Source of the DNA: Rhizobium tropici CIAT 899
Lineage (GTDB): Bacteria > Pseudomonadota > Alphaproteobacteria > Rhizobiales > Rhizobiaceae
DNA: 64,000 bases
Reading direction: 5' to 3'
Assembly: GCF_000330885.1 (NCBI RefSeq)
Contig: NC_020059.1
Location: 2,035,001-2,099,000, forward strand
The notes beneath the pieces are model-generated. The model worked only from the letters and a program-made list of their open reading frames with translations. It did no database searches and had not been told where the DNA came from. Positions 46,374-54,823 of the stretch are shown here, one piece after another; the stretch's first letter is position 1; the number at the start of each line of letters is the position of its first letter. A program made the position numbers and the translations under genes.

Positions 46374-48902
46374 TTATCGGTTCGATGCGACCGGGCGCAC
46401 CAGCGGTGTAATGCGGCGAATGGTGACGCGGCGGTTTTCCTGTGACGGGCCGAGCGTATTCACCTTGAGATACTGCTCGCCGTAGCCCTGGGTGACCAGG
46501 TTTTCGGCAGGAATGCCGTAGACATCCGTCAGCACGTTGGCGACCGATTCCGCGCGTTGGTCCGACAGGATCAGATTGCTCTGGGCCGAACCCACCGCAT
46601 CCGTATGGCCCTCGATCAGGAAGGTTTCTGTCGGATCGCGCTTGATGATCTTCAACATGCCATCGGCGACACCGCGAAGGGTGCTCGCCTGCGACATCGG
46701 AATTTCGGCGCTGCCCGTCGCGAAGGTGATCGTGTCGAGGTCGATACGGCGGATCTTGTCGCGGATACGAGCCGAATAACGGACTTCGTTGACCGAATAG
46801 ATACGCTCGACCGGCTCGACCGGCGGCTCGCGCAGGAAGTCGTAATAGTCGGCATTGCGGTTCGATGCCGTGTCGATGATGTACTGGCTCAACGGAATGA
46901 GCAGTCGCATCGGCGGCAGATCTTCACCCGGATCGCGGTAGTAGTCGTCATTGTCTGGACGATCTTCCAGTTCCGGCGAGTAGAACAGCACATATTCGCG
47001 ACCGCTTGCATCGATACGCGAACGCTGGACGATGTCGCCATAGCGATTGCGGATCGTCACGACGCGATCGCCGTCGGGCTGATCGATCGTCTCGCGATAG
47101 CGGTCCCGCTGCAGTTGTTCATAGACCGGCCGCTCGCCGCCACGGACGAAGCGCTCGGTATCGTCATGACGGACGACATAGGTGTTGTCGACATTCACGA
47201 CCGTGCGATTGTCCTGATTGATGATGGTCTGGTACGTCGTACCCTGCGGCGGGGCAAAATCCGGTCGGCGATCGATCCGGCGGCCCTGCTCGCTGGTTAC
47301 GGCTTCCATCTTGACCGGAGGTTGCGGCTGGCCGCCGGCTGCCGCGCGCTGGGCCTCAGCATCGGAGGTCGGCGGCTTGGTGTAAGCCGGTGGCGGCTGC
47401 TGGGCCGGGGCGGTCTGGGCCTGCCCGCTCTGCGGAGCCTGACCGGCCTGTCCACGACCACCCTTGGTGCCTGGGGCCGCGGGATTTTGCCCGTTGTTCA
47501 GATGCTCGCCACGACGAACCGCATCCTTCTGGCTGTCCAGAACCGCACTTCCGTTTTCGACGGGCAGGATGACGGGACCATTGGCGGAGGCTGGATTCTC
47601 CGCGATCTTCTTACGGCGCTCCAGTTCCTGCGGCGAGACCTGCTCGGCCGGAGGCAGCTGGATTTCGCCAGCCTGCTGGCCATTGCCGTTGGCGGCGGGA
47701 GCCGTTGCACCAGCTTGAGCCGGCGTTGCTGCGCCATTGGCCGGCTGCTGCTTGCCAAGCTGCGGCGTTGCCGGGTTGCCAGCCTGTGTTGGCTGTCCTT
47801 GCGGCGTGCCCTGCTGGGCCGGCTGCTGCGGATTGGCCGCGGGCTGCTCGCCCTGCTGCTGGTTCTGCGGCTGTGTGCCGTGGGTCTTGTCCCCACCCTG
47901 CTTCTGCCCCTGCGCAGTACCAGGCGTCGCAGGCGCTCCGGGCTGCATTTCGGGCTGTGCCTGCGTCTGAGGCTGCGTTCCCGGCTGTGCCTTATGTCCC
48001 TGGGCAGGTTCGCCGGCCGGTGCCGGCTGCTGCTCGGCAGGCTGCTTCGCCGGAGCCTCGGTCTGACCTTGCGGCTTGGGTTGAGCCTTCTGTTCGGGCT
48101 GTGCCTGCTTTCCAGGCTGGGCCTCCTGATTCGGCTGTCCGCCCGCGGCGGGAGCCTGCGTCTCGGCCGGCGCCGGCTGCTGCGCCTTCGAACCATGCTT
48201 GGCCTTCGGCTCGGGCTTGGCCTCCGGCTGCGCTTCCGTTGCAGGCTGCTGTTCCACCTTCGGCTGCGGCGCTTCGGTCGGCTGCTGCTTTTGCGGCTTC
48301 GGTTGCTCTTGCTCTACAGGCTGCTTGGCTTCGGGCTGCTTCGCCTTCGGCTTCGGCTGTGGCGCTTCCGGCTCCGCCTCGGGGGCGACGGCCTTCGGCT
48401 GCGGCTTGGCTTCGGGCTGTGCCTGAGGCTCCTCGGCCGGCTGCTGGCGCTGCTTTTTAGGCTCAGGCGGCGCCTCTGCGGCCGGCTGCTGCTTCTGCGG
48501 CTTCGGCTGCTCCTGCTCCGCGGGCTGCTGATGCTCGGCCTTCGGCGGCTGTGCTTCGGGCTGTTGCTGCTTCTGCGGCTTTGGCTGCGGCTCGCCCTCG
48601 GGCTCAGCCTGCTTCATCTGGTGCTGCTGCTGCTCGCCACCACCCTGATGCTTCTGACCTTCCCCGCCTTCGGCAGGCTTCTTGTGCTTAAGCTGCTCTT
48701 CATCGGGCTGAGCTGCCGGCGCCTCCTGCTGCGCCACCTCGAAACTTGTGTCTGCGGCGGGGGCGGGGGCATCGCCGATGCCGTTGTTCAGCGGTGCGAT
48801 TGGCTGCTCTTGCAGGGCCGCAGCTGCTGCCGGCTCGAAGGCGAGCGACAGCGAAAGCAGCGGAAACGCGGCGCTGGCAAATAATCTGGATCGCTTTCCC
48901 AT
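46374..48902 (-). CDS. OmpA-family protein with a very long Gln/Pro/Ala/Lys/Glu-rich region
   Basis: 842 residues. Signal peptide MGKRSRLFASAAFPLLSLSL to about 29. From 35 to about 430 the chain is low complexity, built from irregular short units such as EQPKPQKQQPAAEAPPEPKK and QPEAKPQPKAVAPEAEPEAP, with no Cys. A second region (430-620) stays Gln/Pro-rich with NGNGQQAGEIQLPPAEQVSP. A beta-rich stretch follows near 590-700. The C-terminal OmpA peptidoglycan-binding domain runs from about 725 (FATGSAEIPMSQASTLRGVA, LIEGHTDAVGSAQSNLILSD, QRAESVANVLTDVYGIPAEN). Likely an outer-membrane or periplasmic structural protein. Confidence 0.9.
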   Translation of the reverse strand: MGKRSRLFASAAFPLLSLSLAFEPAAAAALQEQPIAPLNNGIGDAPAPAADTSFEVAQQEAPAAQPDEEQLKHKKPAEGGEGQKHQGGGEQQQHQMKQAEPEGEPQPKPQKQQQPEAQPPKAEHQQPAEQEQPKPQKQQPAAEAPPEPKKQRQQPAEEPQAQPEAKPQPKAVAPEAEPEAPQPKPKAKQPEAKQPVEQEQPKPQKQQPTEAPQPKVEQQPATEAQPEAKPEPKAKHGSKAQQPAPAETQAPAAGGQPNQEAQPGKQAQPEQKAQPKPQGQTEAPAKQPAEQQPAPAGEPAQGHKAQPGTQPQTQAQPEMQPGAPATPGTAQGQKQGGDKTHGTQPQNQQQGEQPAANPQQPAQQGTPQGQPTQAGNPATPQLGKQQPANGAATPAQAGATAPAANGNGQQAGEIQLPPAEQVSPQELERRKKIAENPASANGPVILPVENGSAVLDSQKDAVRRGEHLNNGQNPAAPGTKGGRGQAGQAPQSGQAQTAPAQQPPPAYTKPPTSDAEAQRAAAGGQPQPPVKMEAVTSEQGRRIDRRPDFAPPQGTTYQTIINQDNRTVVNVDNTYVVRHDDTERFVRGGERPVYEQLQRDRYRETIDQPDGDRVVTIRNRYGDIVQRSRIDASGREYVLFYSPELEDRPDNDDYYRDPGEDLPPMRLLIPLSQYIIDTASNRNADYYDFLREPPVEPVERIYSVNEVRYSARIRDKIRRIDLDTITFATGSAEIPMSQASTLRGVADGMLKIIKRDPTETFLIEGHTDAVGSAQSNLILSDQRAESVANVLTDVYGIPAENLVTQGYGEQYLKVNTLGPSQENRRVTIRRITPLVRPVASNR

Positions 48903-49270
48903 AGGGGTCTCCTCTTATGATCTTTGTCTGCCGAATTGCGAATCTCAGCAAGCAAGGCGATTGCCTCAGGAACCCGGCCAATTTTCGGTTCTCATGAGGC
49001 TGAATCGCGGCAAGCGCTATATGTTCCCGCACTATTAGGTTGCCGTAATTAACCCTGCCTGAACGCAATGGATGGCTTACATTCAGATTTGCCTGTGTAG
49101 CGCGTGCATTACGGCGGCATTGCGCAAAGGCAGATTGCCTTTGTAATTCCAGTTGCATTTTCCCAAAAAAAAGTACGAATATCGCCGCGAGGCGGGCCAC
49201 CGGCCCGCTCCACTCGAGCCGTCTGCCAAAAACAATAATGGGCTGCCGGCCACCAACAGAGAGGGTCAAT
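48903..49270. other. Divergent promoter and leader region before the amino-acid ABC transporter
   Basis: 368 bases with no supported gene. Two inverted repeats are visible: CAAAGGCA/TGCCTTTG (49125-49143, 3-base centre), operator-like, and GCGGGCC/GGCCCGC (49192-49208) nearer the transporter gene. The run of A at 49165-49173 may mark the promoter. Confidence 0.5.
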
Positions 49271-50053
49271 ATGCGCATCTCCACTCGTCTTATTGCCGCC
49301 GCGTCCTTCGCCGCAATGTCGCTCGTCGCCGGTGCGGCGCTTGCCGACGGCGACACGATCGTCTTCGGCACGGACGCGACCTACCCGCCTTTCGAATCGC
49401 TTGACGCCGGCGGCAAGTTCACCGGCTTCGATATCGATATAACCAATGCGCTTTGCGATCACATGAAGGTCAAGTGCACCTTCGTAAACCAGGATTTCGA
49501 CGGCATCATTCCCGCCCTGCAGGCCAAGAAGTTCGACGCGATCATCTCGTCCATGTCGATCACGCCCGAGCGCGAGAAGATCGTCGACTTCACCAACAAG
49601 ATTTACAATACGCCGCCGGCAATCGCCATTCCGAAGGACTCCACTCTCAAGGAAGCGACCGACGAAGCCCTGAAGGGCAAGACGATCGGCGCACAGTCAT
49701 CCACGACGCATGCCAACTATGCGTCCGCCCACCTGAAGGATGCCGAGCTCAAGCTCTATCCGTCGGCTGACGAATACAAGCTCGACCTCAGCAACGGTCG
49801 TATCGATGCCGCCATCGACGACGTCGTCGTGCTGTCCGAATGGGTGAAGTCCGATGCGGGCAATTGCTGCAAGATGCTCGGCACGCTGAAAAGCGACCCG
49901 GTCATCAATGGCGTCGGTGCAGGCATCGCCATCCGCAAGGGCGATGCGGCCCTCAAGGATAAGCTGAACGCCGCGATCGCTGCGATCCGCGCTGATGGCA
50001 CCTACAAGAAGATCCAGGACAAGTATTTCGATTTCGACGTCTACGGCGATTGA
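49271..50053 (+). CDS. Polar amino acid ABC transporter substrate-binding protein (ArgT/HisJ-like)
   Basis: 260 residues from the ATG at 49271. Signal peptide MRISTRLIAAASFAAMSLVA, cleaved near ALA-DG. Type 3 extracellular binding protein: IVFGTDATYPPFESLDAGGK, FTGFDIDITNALCDHMKVKC, FDGIIPALQAKKFDAIISSM and SITPEREKIVDFTNKIYNTP. The last two Cys (NCCKML) and the CDHMKVKC pair follow the basic-amino-acid or opine binder pattern (lysine/arginine/ornithine). A stem-loop separates it from the two permease genes downstream. Confidence 0.92.
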   Translation: MRISTRLIAAASFAAMSLVAGAALADGDTIVFGTDATYPPFESLDAGGKFTGFDIDITNALCDHMKVKCTFVNQDFDGIIPALQAKKFDAIISSMSITPEREKIVDFTNKIYNTPPAIAIPKDSTLKEATDEALKGKTIGAQSSTTHANYASAHLKDAELKLYPSADEYKLDLSNGRIDAAIDDVVVLSEWVKSDAGNCCKMLGTLKSDPVINGVGAGIAIRKGDAALKDKLNAAIAAIRADGTYKKIQDKYFDFDVYGD

Positions 50054-50081
50054 TCGCCCGTCGATTCCCTGGGAAAAGACG

Positions 50082-50107
50082 ACGGCGGAAGCTTGCCCTT
50101 CCGCCGT
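50082..50107 (+). terminator. Attenuating stem-loop between binding protein and permease genes
   Basis: ACGGCGGAAG (50082-50091) pairs perfectly with CTTCCGCCGT (50098-50107), followed at once by TTTTGTTTG. It has the form of a full terminator inside the operon, so read-through would give much less permease than binding protein, as is usual in such operons. A separate promoter for the permeases is also possible. Confidence 0.75.
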
Positions 50108-50171
50108 TTTTGTTTGACAACGAGATGAATATAAGCAGAAACGCGGCAAAAGCCGCTAGGGGAAATATGGC

Positions 50172-50975
50172 ATGAGCGGATTGTTTTCCGCCCTTGGTTC
50201 CTTGTGGACCTGGTTGAGTACGATTTTTGACCCATTGTGTGGTCCGGCCGGACTGTTCACTCTGTTCGGCCAAAATACGATGCTCGCCTGTGGCGACACG
50301 GGATGGGGCGATGAGCTTGCCGGTGGCTTGAAGATCACCATCGCCGTTTCGGTCCTGACGCTGCCGCTTGGCATCGTCATCGGCTTCTTCGTCGCGCTCG
50401 CGCAGCAATCGGAAGAGAAATCGCTGAGGCTCGCCGCTGGTGTCTTCACGACGATTTTCCGTGGCCTGCCGGAGCTGCTGACGCTCTTCATCATCTACTA
50501 TGGCATGCAGATCCTCTTGCAATCCGTGCTCGCCAAGTTCGGTTATGACGGACCCGTTGAGATCAACGCCTTCGCGGCCGGCATGGTGGCGCTGGCAATC
50601 GTCTTTTCCGCCTATTGTTCGGAAGTTCTCCTCTCTGCCTTCAAAGCCATTCCCAAAGGTCAATATGAGGCAGGCGATGCACTTGGATTTCATCGGGCAC
50701 GAACCATGCGGCTTATCATCGTGCCGCAACTCGTGCGTATCTCCCTACCAAATCTCGGGAACCTCTGGATGAACCTGCTGAAGGATACGTCTTACGTGTC
50801 CATCATCGGCCTTGCCGATATCATCAGACAGACAGGGATTGCCGTCCGCGCCACCAAGGCGCCCTTCACCTTCTATTCCATCGCCTGCCTGTTTTATCTG
50901 ACGCTGGCCGTCATCTCTTCCGTCGGCCTCTTCTATCTCGATCGATGGGCTAAACGTGCGGAGGTCCATCGATGA
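50172..50975 (+). CDS. Amino acid ABC transporter permease (HisQ-like)
   Basis: 267 residues with five to six hydrophobic helices. HisQ/GlnP-type features: GLKITIAVSVLTLPLGIVIG near the start, FRGLPELLTLFIIYYGMQIL, and the EAA loop AFKAIPKGQYEAGDALGFHR. An N-terminal insert with two Cys (DPLCGPAGLF and TMLACGDTGWG) is typical of the opine/histidine branch. Its stop overlaps the next permease start by ATGA. It forms a heterodimer with the downstream permease. Confidence 0.93.
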   Translation: MSGLFSALGSLWTWLSTIFDPLCGPAGLFTLFGQNTMLACGDTGWGDELAGGLKITIAVSVLTLPLGIVIGFFVALAQQSEEKSLRLAAGVFTTIFRGLPELLTLFIIYYGMQILLQSVLAKFGYDGPVEINAFAAGMVALAIVFSAYCSEVLLSAFKAIPKGQYEAGDALGFHRARTMRLIIVPQLVRISLPNLGNLWMNLLKDTSYVSIIGLADIIRQTGIAVRATKAPFTFYSIACLFYLTLAVISSVGLFYLDRWAKRAEVHR

Positions 50976-51802
50976 GCCATGCCGAAGTTCTGATCGCCGC
51001 CCAGCCGGCACCCCCGAAGACGGTCACGAAGCTGTCCAAGGCGCGCATCGCCGGTTATTTTTTCCTGACCCTCTGGGCCGTTCTCGGCATTTCGCTGCTG
51101 GCAATGATTATAAGCGGGTGGGATGTTGATAAGCTCGAAACCTATGGGCCACGGCTGCTTCACGGTCTCTGGATCACGGTCAAGCTGGTCGCCACATCCT
51201 TTATCCTCGGCGCGATTCTCTCGATACCGCTGGCCTTTGCCCGTATGTCGAGCAACAAGATCCTGAGCACGCTGACCTATTGCTATGTCTATCTGTTCCG
51301 CGGCACGCCGCTGCTGGCGCAGATTTTCATGGTCTATTACGGTTTCCCGAGCTTTCGCTGGTTCTTCGAGGATATCGGCCTCTGGTGGTTCTTCAAGGAC
51401 CCGTTTTATTGCGGCGTGTTCGCCATGACGCTGAACACGGCGGCCTATCAGACGGAAATCGTCCGGGGCGCCATTCAGAGCGTGCCGAAGGGCCAGCGGG
51501 AAGCGGCCAGCGCTCTTGGTATCCATACCTGGATCGCCTTCCGCAAGATCATCATTCCACAAGCGCTCATCGTGGCGCTGCGCCCCTACGGCAACGAGAT
51601 CATCCTGCTGATCAAGAGTTCGGCAACCGTCTCCATTATTACGGTCTTCGACCTGATGGGCGAAACACGCTACGCCTTCTCGCGGACCTACGACTACCAG
51701 ATCTATCTTTGGGCTGCGATCTTCTATCTCGTGATTGTCGAGCTCATGCGAAACGGCTGGGCGCGGATGGAAGGCGGGCTGACACGGCACCTCAAGCGCT
51801 GA
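50972..51802 (+). CDS. Amino acid ABC transporter permease (HisM-like)
   Basis: 276 residues, starting in the ATGA overlap. Conserved: LLHGLWITVKLVATSFILGA, YLFRGTPLLAQIFMVYYGFP, the EAA loop AIQSVPKGQREAASALGIHT and FRKIIIPQALIVALRPYGNE. It is the second permease subunit. No ATPase gene (hisP-like) follows: the next gene is Usg, 186 bases on. The pair must use an ATPase encoded elsewhere unless the operon has lost it. Confidence 0.93.
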   Translation: MSHAEVLIAAQPAPPKTVTKLSKARIAGYFFLTLWAVLGISLLAMIISGWDVDKLETYGPRLLHGLWITVKLVATSFILGAILSIPLAFARMSSNKILSTLTYCYVYLFRGTPLLAQIFMVYYGFPSFRWFFEDIGLWWFFKDPFYCGVFAMTLNTAAYQTEIVRGAIQSVPKGQREAASALGIHTWIAFRKIIIPQALIVALRPYGNEIILLIKSSATVSIITVFDLMGETRYAFSRTYDYQIYLWAAIFYLVIVELMRNGWARMEGGLTRHLKR

Positions 51803-51808
51803 TCCCGC

Positions 51809-51836
51809 CCAAGGCTGCGCCTGGGCGCAGCCTTGG
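51809..51836 (+). terminator. Stem-loop after the permease genes
   Basis: CCAAGGCTGCGC (51809-51820) and GCGCAGCCTTGG (51825-51836) pair perfectly over 12 bases with a CTGG loop, 7 bases past the permease stop. A T-run is lacking, but the stem is very stable and marks the end of the operon. Confidence 0.65.
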
Positions 51837-51988
51837 CAGCACTCGCATGCAGTCGCTGCTAATACATTGATTTCTGTGAATAAATTTCCATCATGACATT
51901 TTTGTAAAGCTTGAGTTTACCATCTGTTGTTTCCATATTTGAGTGACCATGAGTCACGAACAAGAATGGGAACGGAAAGAGAAAACTC

Positions 51989-52255
51989 ATGCATAACGAC
52001 ATGCAAAAGCAGTTGCAGGGTTATGGGTTGACGACGGCGCAGATCTTCTACCGCCTGCCCGATCATCCGCAATTCCTGCAAACCTATATCTGGCAGGATT
52101 ATGATCTCGCCCCGAACTTCCCGGAAATGCGCGGCTTCCTGAAATTCTGGCAGGAAACGCTGGACGGCCCGCTGCATTCCGTGCGCTATGTCCATCGCAA
52201 GCTGATTTCAGCAACCGAATGGCGGGCGCTAAAGGGCGAATTCATCCTGCATTAG
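51989..52255 (+). CDS. usg: Usg-family protein
   Basis: 88 residues. The sequence (QLQGYGLTTAQIFYRLPDHP, LQTYIWQDYDLAPNFPEMRG, FLKFWQETLDGPLHSVRYVH) is the whole of the Usg domain found in alphaproteobacteria. The function is unknown; the name comes from its position upstream of other genes in early reports. ATG at 51989 with GGAAAGAG upstream. Single small gene between two larger units. Confidence 0.9.
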   Translation: MHNDMQKQLQGYGLTTAQIFYRLPDHPQFLQTYIWQDYDLAPNFPEMRGFLKFWQETLDGPLHSVRYVHRKLISATEWRALKGEFILH

Positions 52256-52366
52256 CCGCATCGGGTCTTCGGCATCACCAGTGCGCCCGCTGGGCGACAC
52301 GGCAAGCATTGCAAAAGCCGATCAAGCGCCTTAATGCCTGCGTGACGAATGGAAGGGCTGTCACTC

Positions 52367-53191
52367 ATGGCAAAGAAGAAGATCGACGAAGACGCGCTGG
52401 CGGAAGCCTATAACCAGGCACTGGCACTGGAGAAGGCGGGCGATATCGACGCTGCGGTTCAGGCCTATGAGAAGGTGCTGGCTCTCGATCCGGAAGACCA
52501 CGGCGGCGCAGCCGTGCGCATCGCCTCGATGGGACGCGGCGAGACGCCGGCCAAGGCGCCTGACGCCTATGTTGAAACCCTGTTCGATCAGCATGCCGAA
52601 GTTTTCGAAGACGTGCTGGTGGAGCAACTCGGCTACCACGTCCCGGTTCTCGTGCGCCAGCGCCTGCAGGCGCTCGGCCTCGGTCCCTTCAAGCGCATGC
52701 TCGACCTCGGCTGCGGCACTGGCCTCACCGGCGGCACGCTGCGCGATATCGCCGAGGATATCACCGGCATCGACATTTCCGAGAACATGGTCGAAGTCGC
52801 CCATGAGAAGGATATCTACGAAACGCTCTTCGTTGCCGAGGTCGAGGATTTTCTCGACGACAATGACGAGGAACCGTTCGACCTGATCACCGCGACTGAT
52901 GTCCTACCCTATCTCGGTGCACTGGAGCCGCTGTTCTTCGGCGCCGCCGAAAACATGACGCCGAGCGGCCTCTTCATCTTCTCTTCGGAGACCCTAGCTG
53001 AGGCGACCATGGCCGGACGTCCCTATATAGTCGGCCCGCATCAGCGCTTCGCCCATTCCGAAGCCTATGTGCGCGAAAGGCTGACTGCGACCGGCTTCGA
53101 ACTCGTCGAAATCACCGACATCAACGTCCGTATGGAAGATGGCCAGCCAACACCGGGTCATCTGGTCATCGCCCGTCGTCTCGCCGATTGA
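52367..53191 (+). CDS. TPR-containing SAM-dependent methyltransferase
   Basis: 274 residues from the ATG at 52367, nine bases after GGAAGGG. Residues 5-40 hold a TPR-like hairpin pair (LAEAYNQALALEKAGDIDAA, VQAYEKVLALDPEDHGGAA). The class I methyltransferase domain follows: PFKRMLDLGCGTGLTGGTLR (SAM motif I), ITGIDISENMVEVAHEKDIY, FDLITATDVLPYLGALEPLF and a C-terminal strand region. It lacks the DPxxY-type signature of DNA methylases, so a small molecule or protein is the likely acceptor. Substrate unknown. Confidence 0.9.
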   Translation: MAKKKIDEDALAEAYNQALALEKAGDIDAAVQAYEKVLALDPEDHGGAAVRIASMGRGETPAKAPDAYVETLFDQHAEVFEDVLVEQLGYHVPVLVRQRLQALGLGPFKRMLDLGCGTGLTGGTLRDIAEDITGIDISENMVEVAHEKDIYETLFVAEVEDFLDDNDEEPFDLITATDVLPYLGALEPLFFGAAENMTPSGLFIFSSETLAEATMAGRPYIVGPHQRFAHSEAYVRERLTATGFELVEITDINVRMEDGQPTPGHLVIARRLAD

Positions 53192-53211
53192 GGCAAATTA
53201 CATCACATCGC

Positions 53212-53239
53212 AAATAGTTATCCATTTGGATAACTATTT
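53212..53239. promoter_or_regulatory. Palindromic operator 1 upstream of the GST-ArsR-SRPBCC operon
   Basis: AAATAGTTATCC (53212-53223) and GGATAACTATTT (53228-53239) are perfect 12-base inverted arms around ATTT. It resembles ArsR-family operators. The centre AGTTATCCATTTGGATAACT matches the second site in 15 of 20 positions. The ArsR protein of the same operon is the obvious candidate binder (inference). Confidence 0.65.
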
Positions 53240-53257
53240 CCTTGCGCGGCGACTGGC

Positions 53258-53293
53258 GAGCTGATACTTAGCCATTCAGATAAGTATCAGCTC
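53258..53293. promoter_or_regulatory. Palindromic operator 2 upstream of the GST-ArsR-SRPBCC operon
   Basis: GAGCTGATACTTA (53258-53270) and TAAGTATCAGCTC (53281-53293) are perfect 13-base inverted arms with a 10-base centre. The core ACTTAGCCATTCAGATAAGT is a diverged copy of operator 1. It lies 28 bases before the GST start codon, where a bound repressor would block transcription. Confidence 0.65.
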
Positions 53294-53320
53294 GAACCTT
53301 GATCTCGGAAAGGTCGCCGC

Positions 53321-54013
53321 ATGTCCCTTATTCTCTATCAGCATCCCCTCGCCTCCTTTTGCCACAAGGTGTTGATGGCGCTCTATGAAAACGGGACGCC
53401 ATTCGAAAGCCGCATCATCGATCTCGGCAATGCGGAATCGCGCGCCGCGCTGGTGCGCCTCTGGCCGCTCGCAAAATTTCCAGTGCTTCGCGACGAAGCT
53501 CTCGACAGCACCGTTCCCGAGACCAGCATCATCATCGAATATCTCGACCGGCATTATCCCGGCGCAACGCAGCTGCTGCCGACAGATCCATCGGACGCCC
53601 TATGTGTGCGGCTCTGGGATCGCTTCTTCGATCTCTATGTGCAGGAGCCAATGCAAGCGATCGTCGCGGACGTGCGTCGGGCAGAAGGGGAGCGGCGTCC
53701 GCAAAGCGTCGCCGAAGCCGAGACCTTGCTGCGCACCGCTTATGGCATGATCGAAAAGCAGCTGGACGGGAAAACCTGGATCACCGGCGACAATGTGACA
53801 ATGGCGGATTGCGCCGCCGCGCCGGCTCTCTTCTACGCTGAAACCCTTATCCCCTTCGCCCAAGAGCATGATCGGCTGAAGGCCTATTATCGGCGCCTTA
53901 TCGAGCGCCCTTCCTTCGCCCGCGTCCTGCAGGAAGCAACGCCCTATTTCCGTATGTACCCTTATAGTGACAAGCTGCCGGCGCAGTTCCGGCCGGAAAA
54001 GCCGAATGCTTGA
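53321..54013 (+). CDS. Glutathione S-transferase
   Basis: 230 residues, ATG after GGAAAGG. N-terminal thioredoxin-like domain: ILYQHPLASFCHKVLMALYE (active-site Ser/Cys region), FPVLRDEALDSTVPETSIII (cis-Pro and the ES glutathione contact) and EYLDRHYPGATQLLP. The C-terminal helical domain is about 95-215 (TWITGDNVTMADCAAAPALF with the N-capping box). Probably detoxifies an electrophile. First gene of a three-gene unit; the ArsR start overlaps its stop. Confidence 0.92.
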   Translation: MSLILYQHPLASFCHKVLMALYENGTPFESRIIDLGNAESRAALVRLWPLAKFPVLRDEALDSTVPETSIIIEYLDRHYPGATQLLPTDPSDALCVRLWDRFFDLYVQEPMQAIVADVRRAEGERRPQSVAEAETLLRTAYGMIEKQLDGKTWITGDNVTMADCAAAPALFYAETLIPFAQEHDRLKAYYRRLIERPSFARVLQEATPYFRMYPYSDKLPAQFRPEKPNA

Positions 54014-54350
54014 AGAATCGCAAGCGCTCGACCGCATGTTCCAGGCTCTGTCCGATCAAAGCCGTCGCGGCATGATCGACAGGCTCGGGCGTGGACCGGC
54101 CTCCGTCACGGAACTGGCTCAGCCCCTCGATATGGCGCTGCCGACCGTGATGAAACATCTGCAAGTACTTGAGACGAGCGGACTGGTGCTGTCGGAAAAG
54201 GCCGGGCGGGTGCGTACCTATCATCTGCGCAAGGAAGCGCTGGCAGCCGTCGAGCGCTGGATTGCCGAGCGCAAGGCATCTTGGAACAGGACCTTCGACC
54301 GGCTCGACCTATTTCTCGCTGATACATCGACGGAGACGACGGACGAATGA
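54006..54350 (+). CDS. ArsR-family transcriptional regulator
   Basis: 114 residues from the ATG at 54006, overlapping the GST stop by 8 bases. Winged helix-turn-helix: FQALSDQSRRGMIDRLGRGP, ASVTELAQPLDMALPTVMKH (recognition helix), LQVLETSGLVLSEKAGRVRT (wing). It lacks the Cys metal-binding motifs of SmtB/ArsR, so it belongs to the metal-independent branch, commonly paired with an SRPBCC (AHSA1) gene as here. Likely represses its own operon through the palindromes upstream. Confidence 0.92.
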   Translation: MLEESQALDRMFQALSDQSRRGMIDRLGRGPASVTELAQPLDMALPTVMKHLQVLETSGLVLSEKAGRVRTYHLRKEALAAVERWIAERKASWNRTFDRLDLFLADTSTETTDE

Positions 54351-54823
54351 GCATAAGATCCACAGACCATACGACGATCACCATAGAGCGTCATTTCAAA
54401 GCACCCCTCCCCAAGGTCTTCGATGCCTGGGCAATACCGGAGCAGAAGCGGCAATGGTTCGGCTGTCATGATAATTGGAAGCAGCTGGAGTTCCAGCTCG
54501 ATTTCCGCACCGGCGGTAGCGAAAGCAACCGCACTGCCTCCACGGATGGCGTCGTACATGCCTATCAGGCGCGCTATATCGACGTCGTTCAGAACGAGCG
54601 CTTCATTTATGCTTTCGACATGACGCTCGACGACGTCAGAATCTCCGTATCGCTGGCAACGGTCAGCTTCGCGCCCGGGCCTGGCGGCACGAAAATGACC
54701 TTCGTCGAACAGGTCGTGTTCCTCGATGGCTACAGCGACAACGGCTCGCGCCTCATGGGCACGGAAATCGGCTTCGACAACCTCAAGCTCTATGTCGAGG
54801 GAGACGATAGCAGGCCGAACTAG
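54347..54823 (+). CDS. SRPBCC-family AHSA1-like protein
   Basis: 158 residues, ATG overlapping the ArsR TGA (ATGA). AHSA1/START-like helix-grip: TITIERHFKAPLPKVFDAWA, IPEQKRQWFGCHDNWKQLEF, FDMTLDDVRISVSLATVSFA, FVEQVVFLDGYSDNGSRLMG. ArsR-SRPBCC pairs are frequent; the second protein is thought to bind or process the inducing ligand, but this is unproven. Its TAG stop is formed by the first bases of the RIME-like repeat. Confidence 0.9.
   Translation: MSIRSTDHTTITIERHFKAPLPKVFDAWAIPEQKRQWFGCHDNWKQLEFQLDFRTGGSESNRTASTDGVVHAYQARYIDVVQNERFIYAFDMTLDDVRISVSLATVSFAPGPGGTKMTFVEQVVFLDGYSDNGSRLMGTEIGFDNLKLYVEGDDSRPN

Noticed and set aside
46557..48884. A 775-codon open frame on the plus strand opposite the OmpA-family gene
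   Set aside because: It is the mirror of the Gln/Pro/Ala/Lys/Glu-rich code, giving an absurd Leu/Arg/Gly-rich product with no family features. The minus-strand gene has a signal peptide and OmpA domain.
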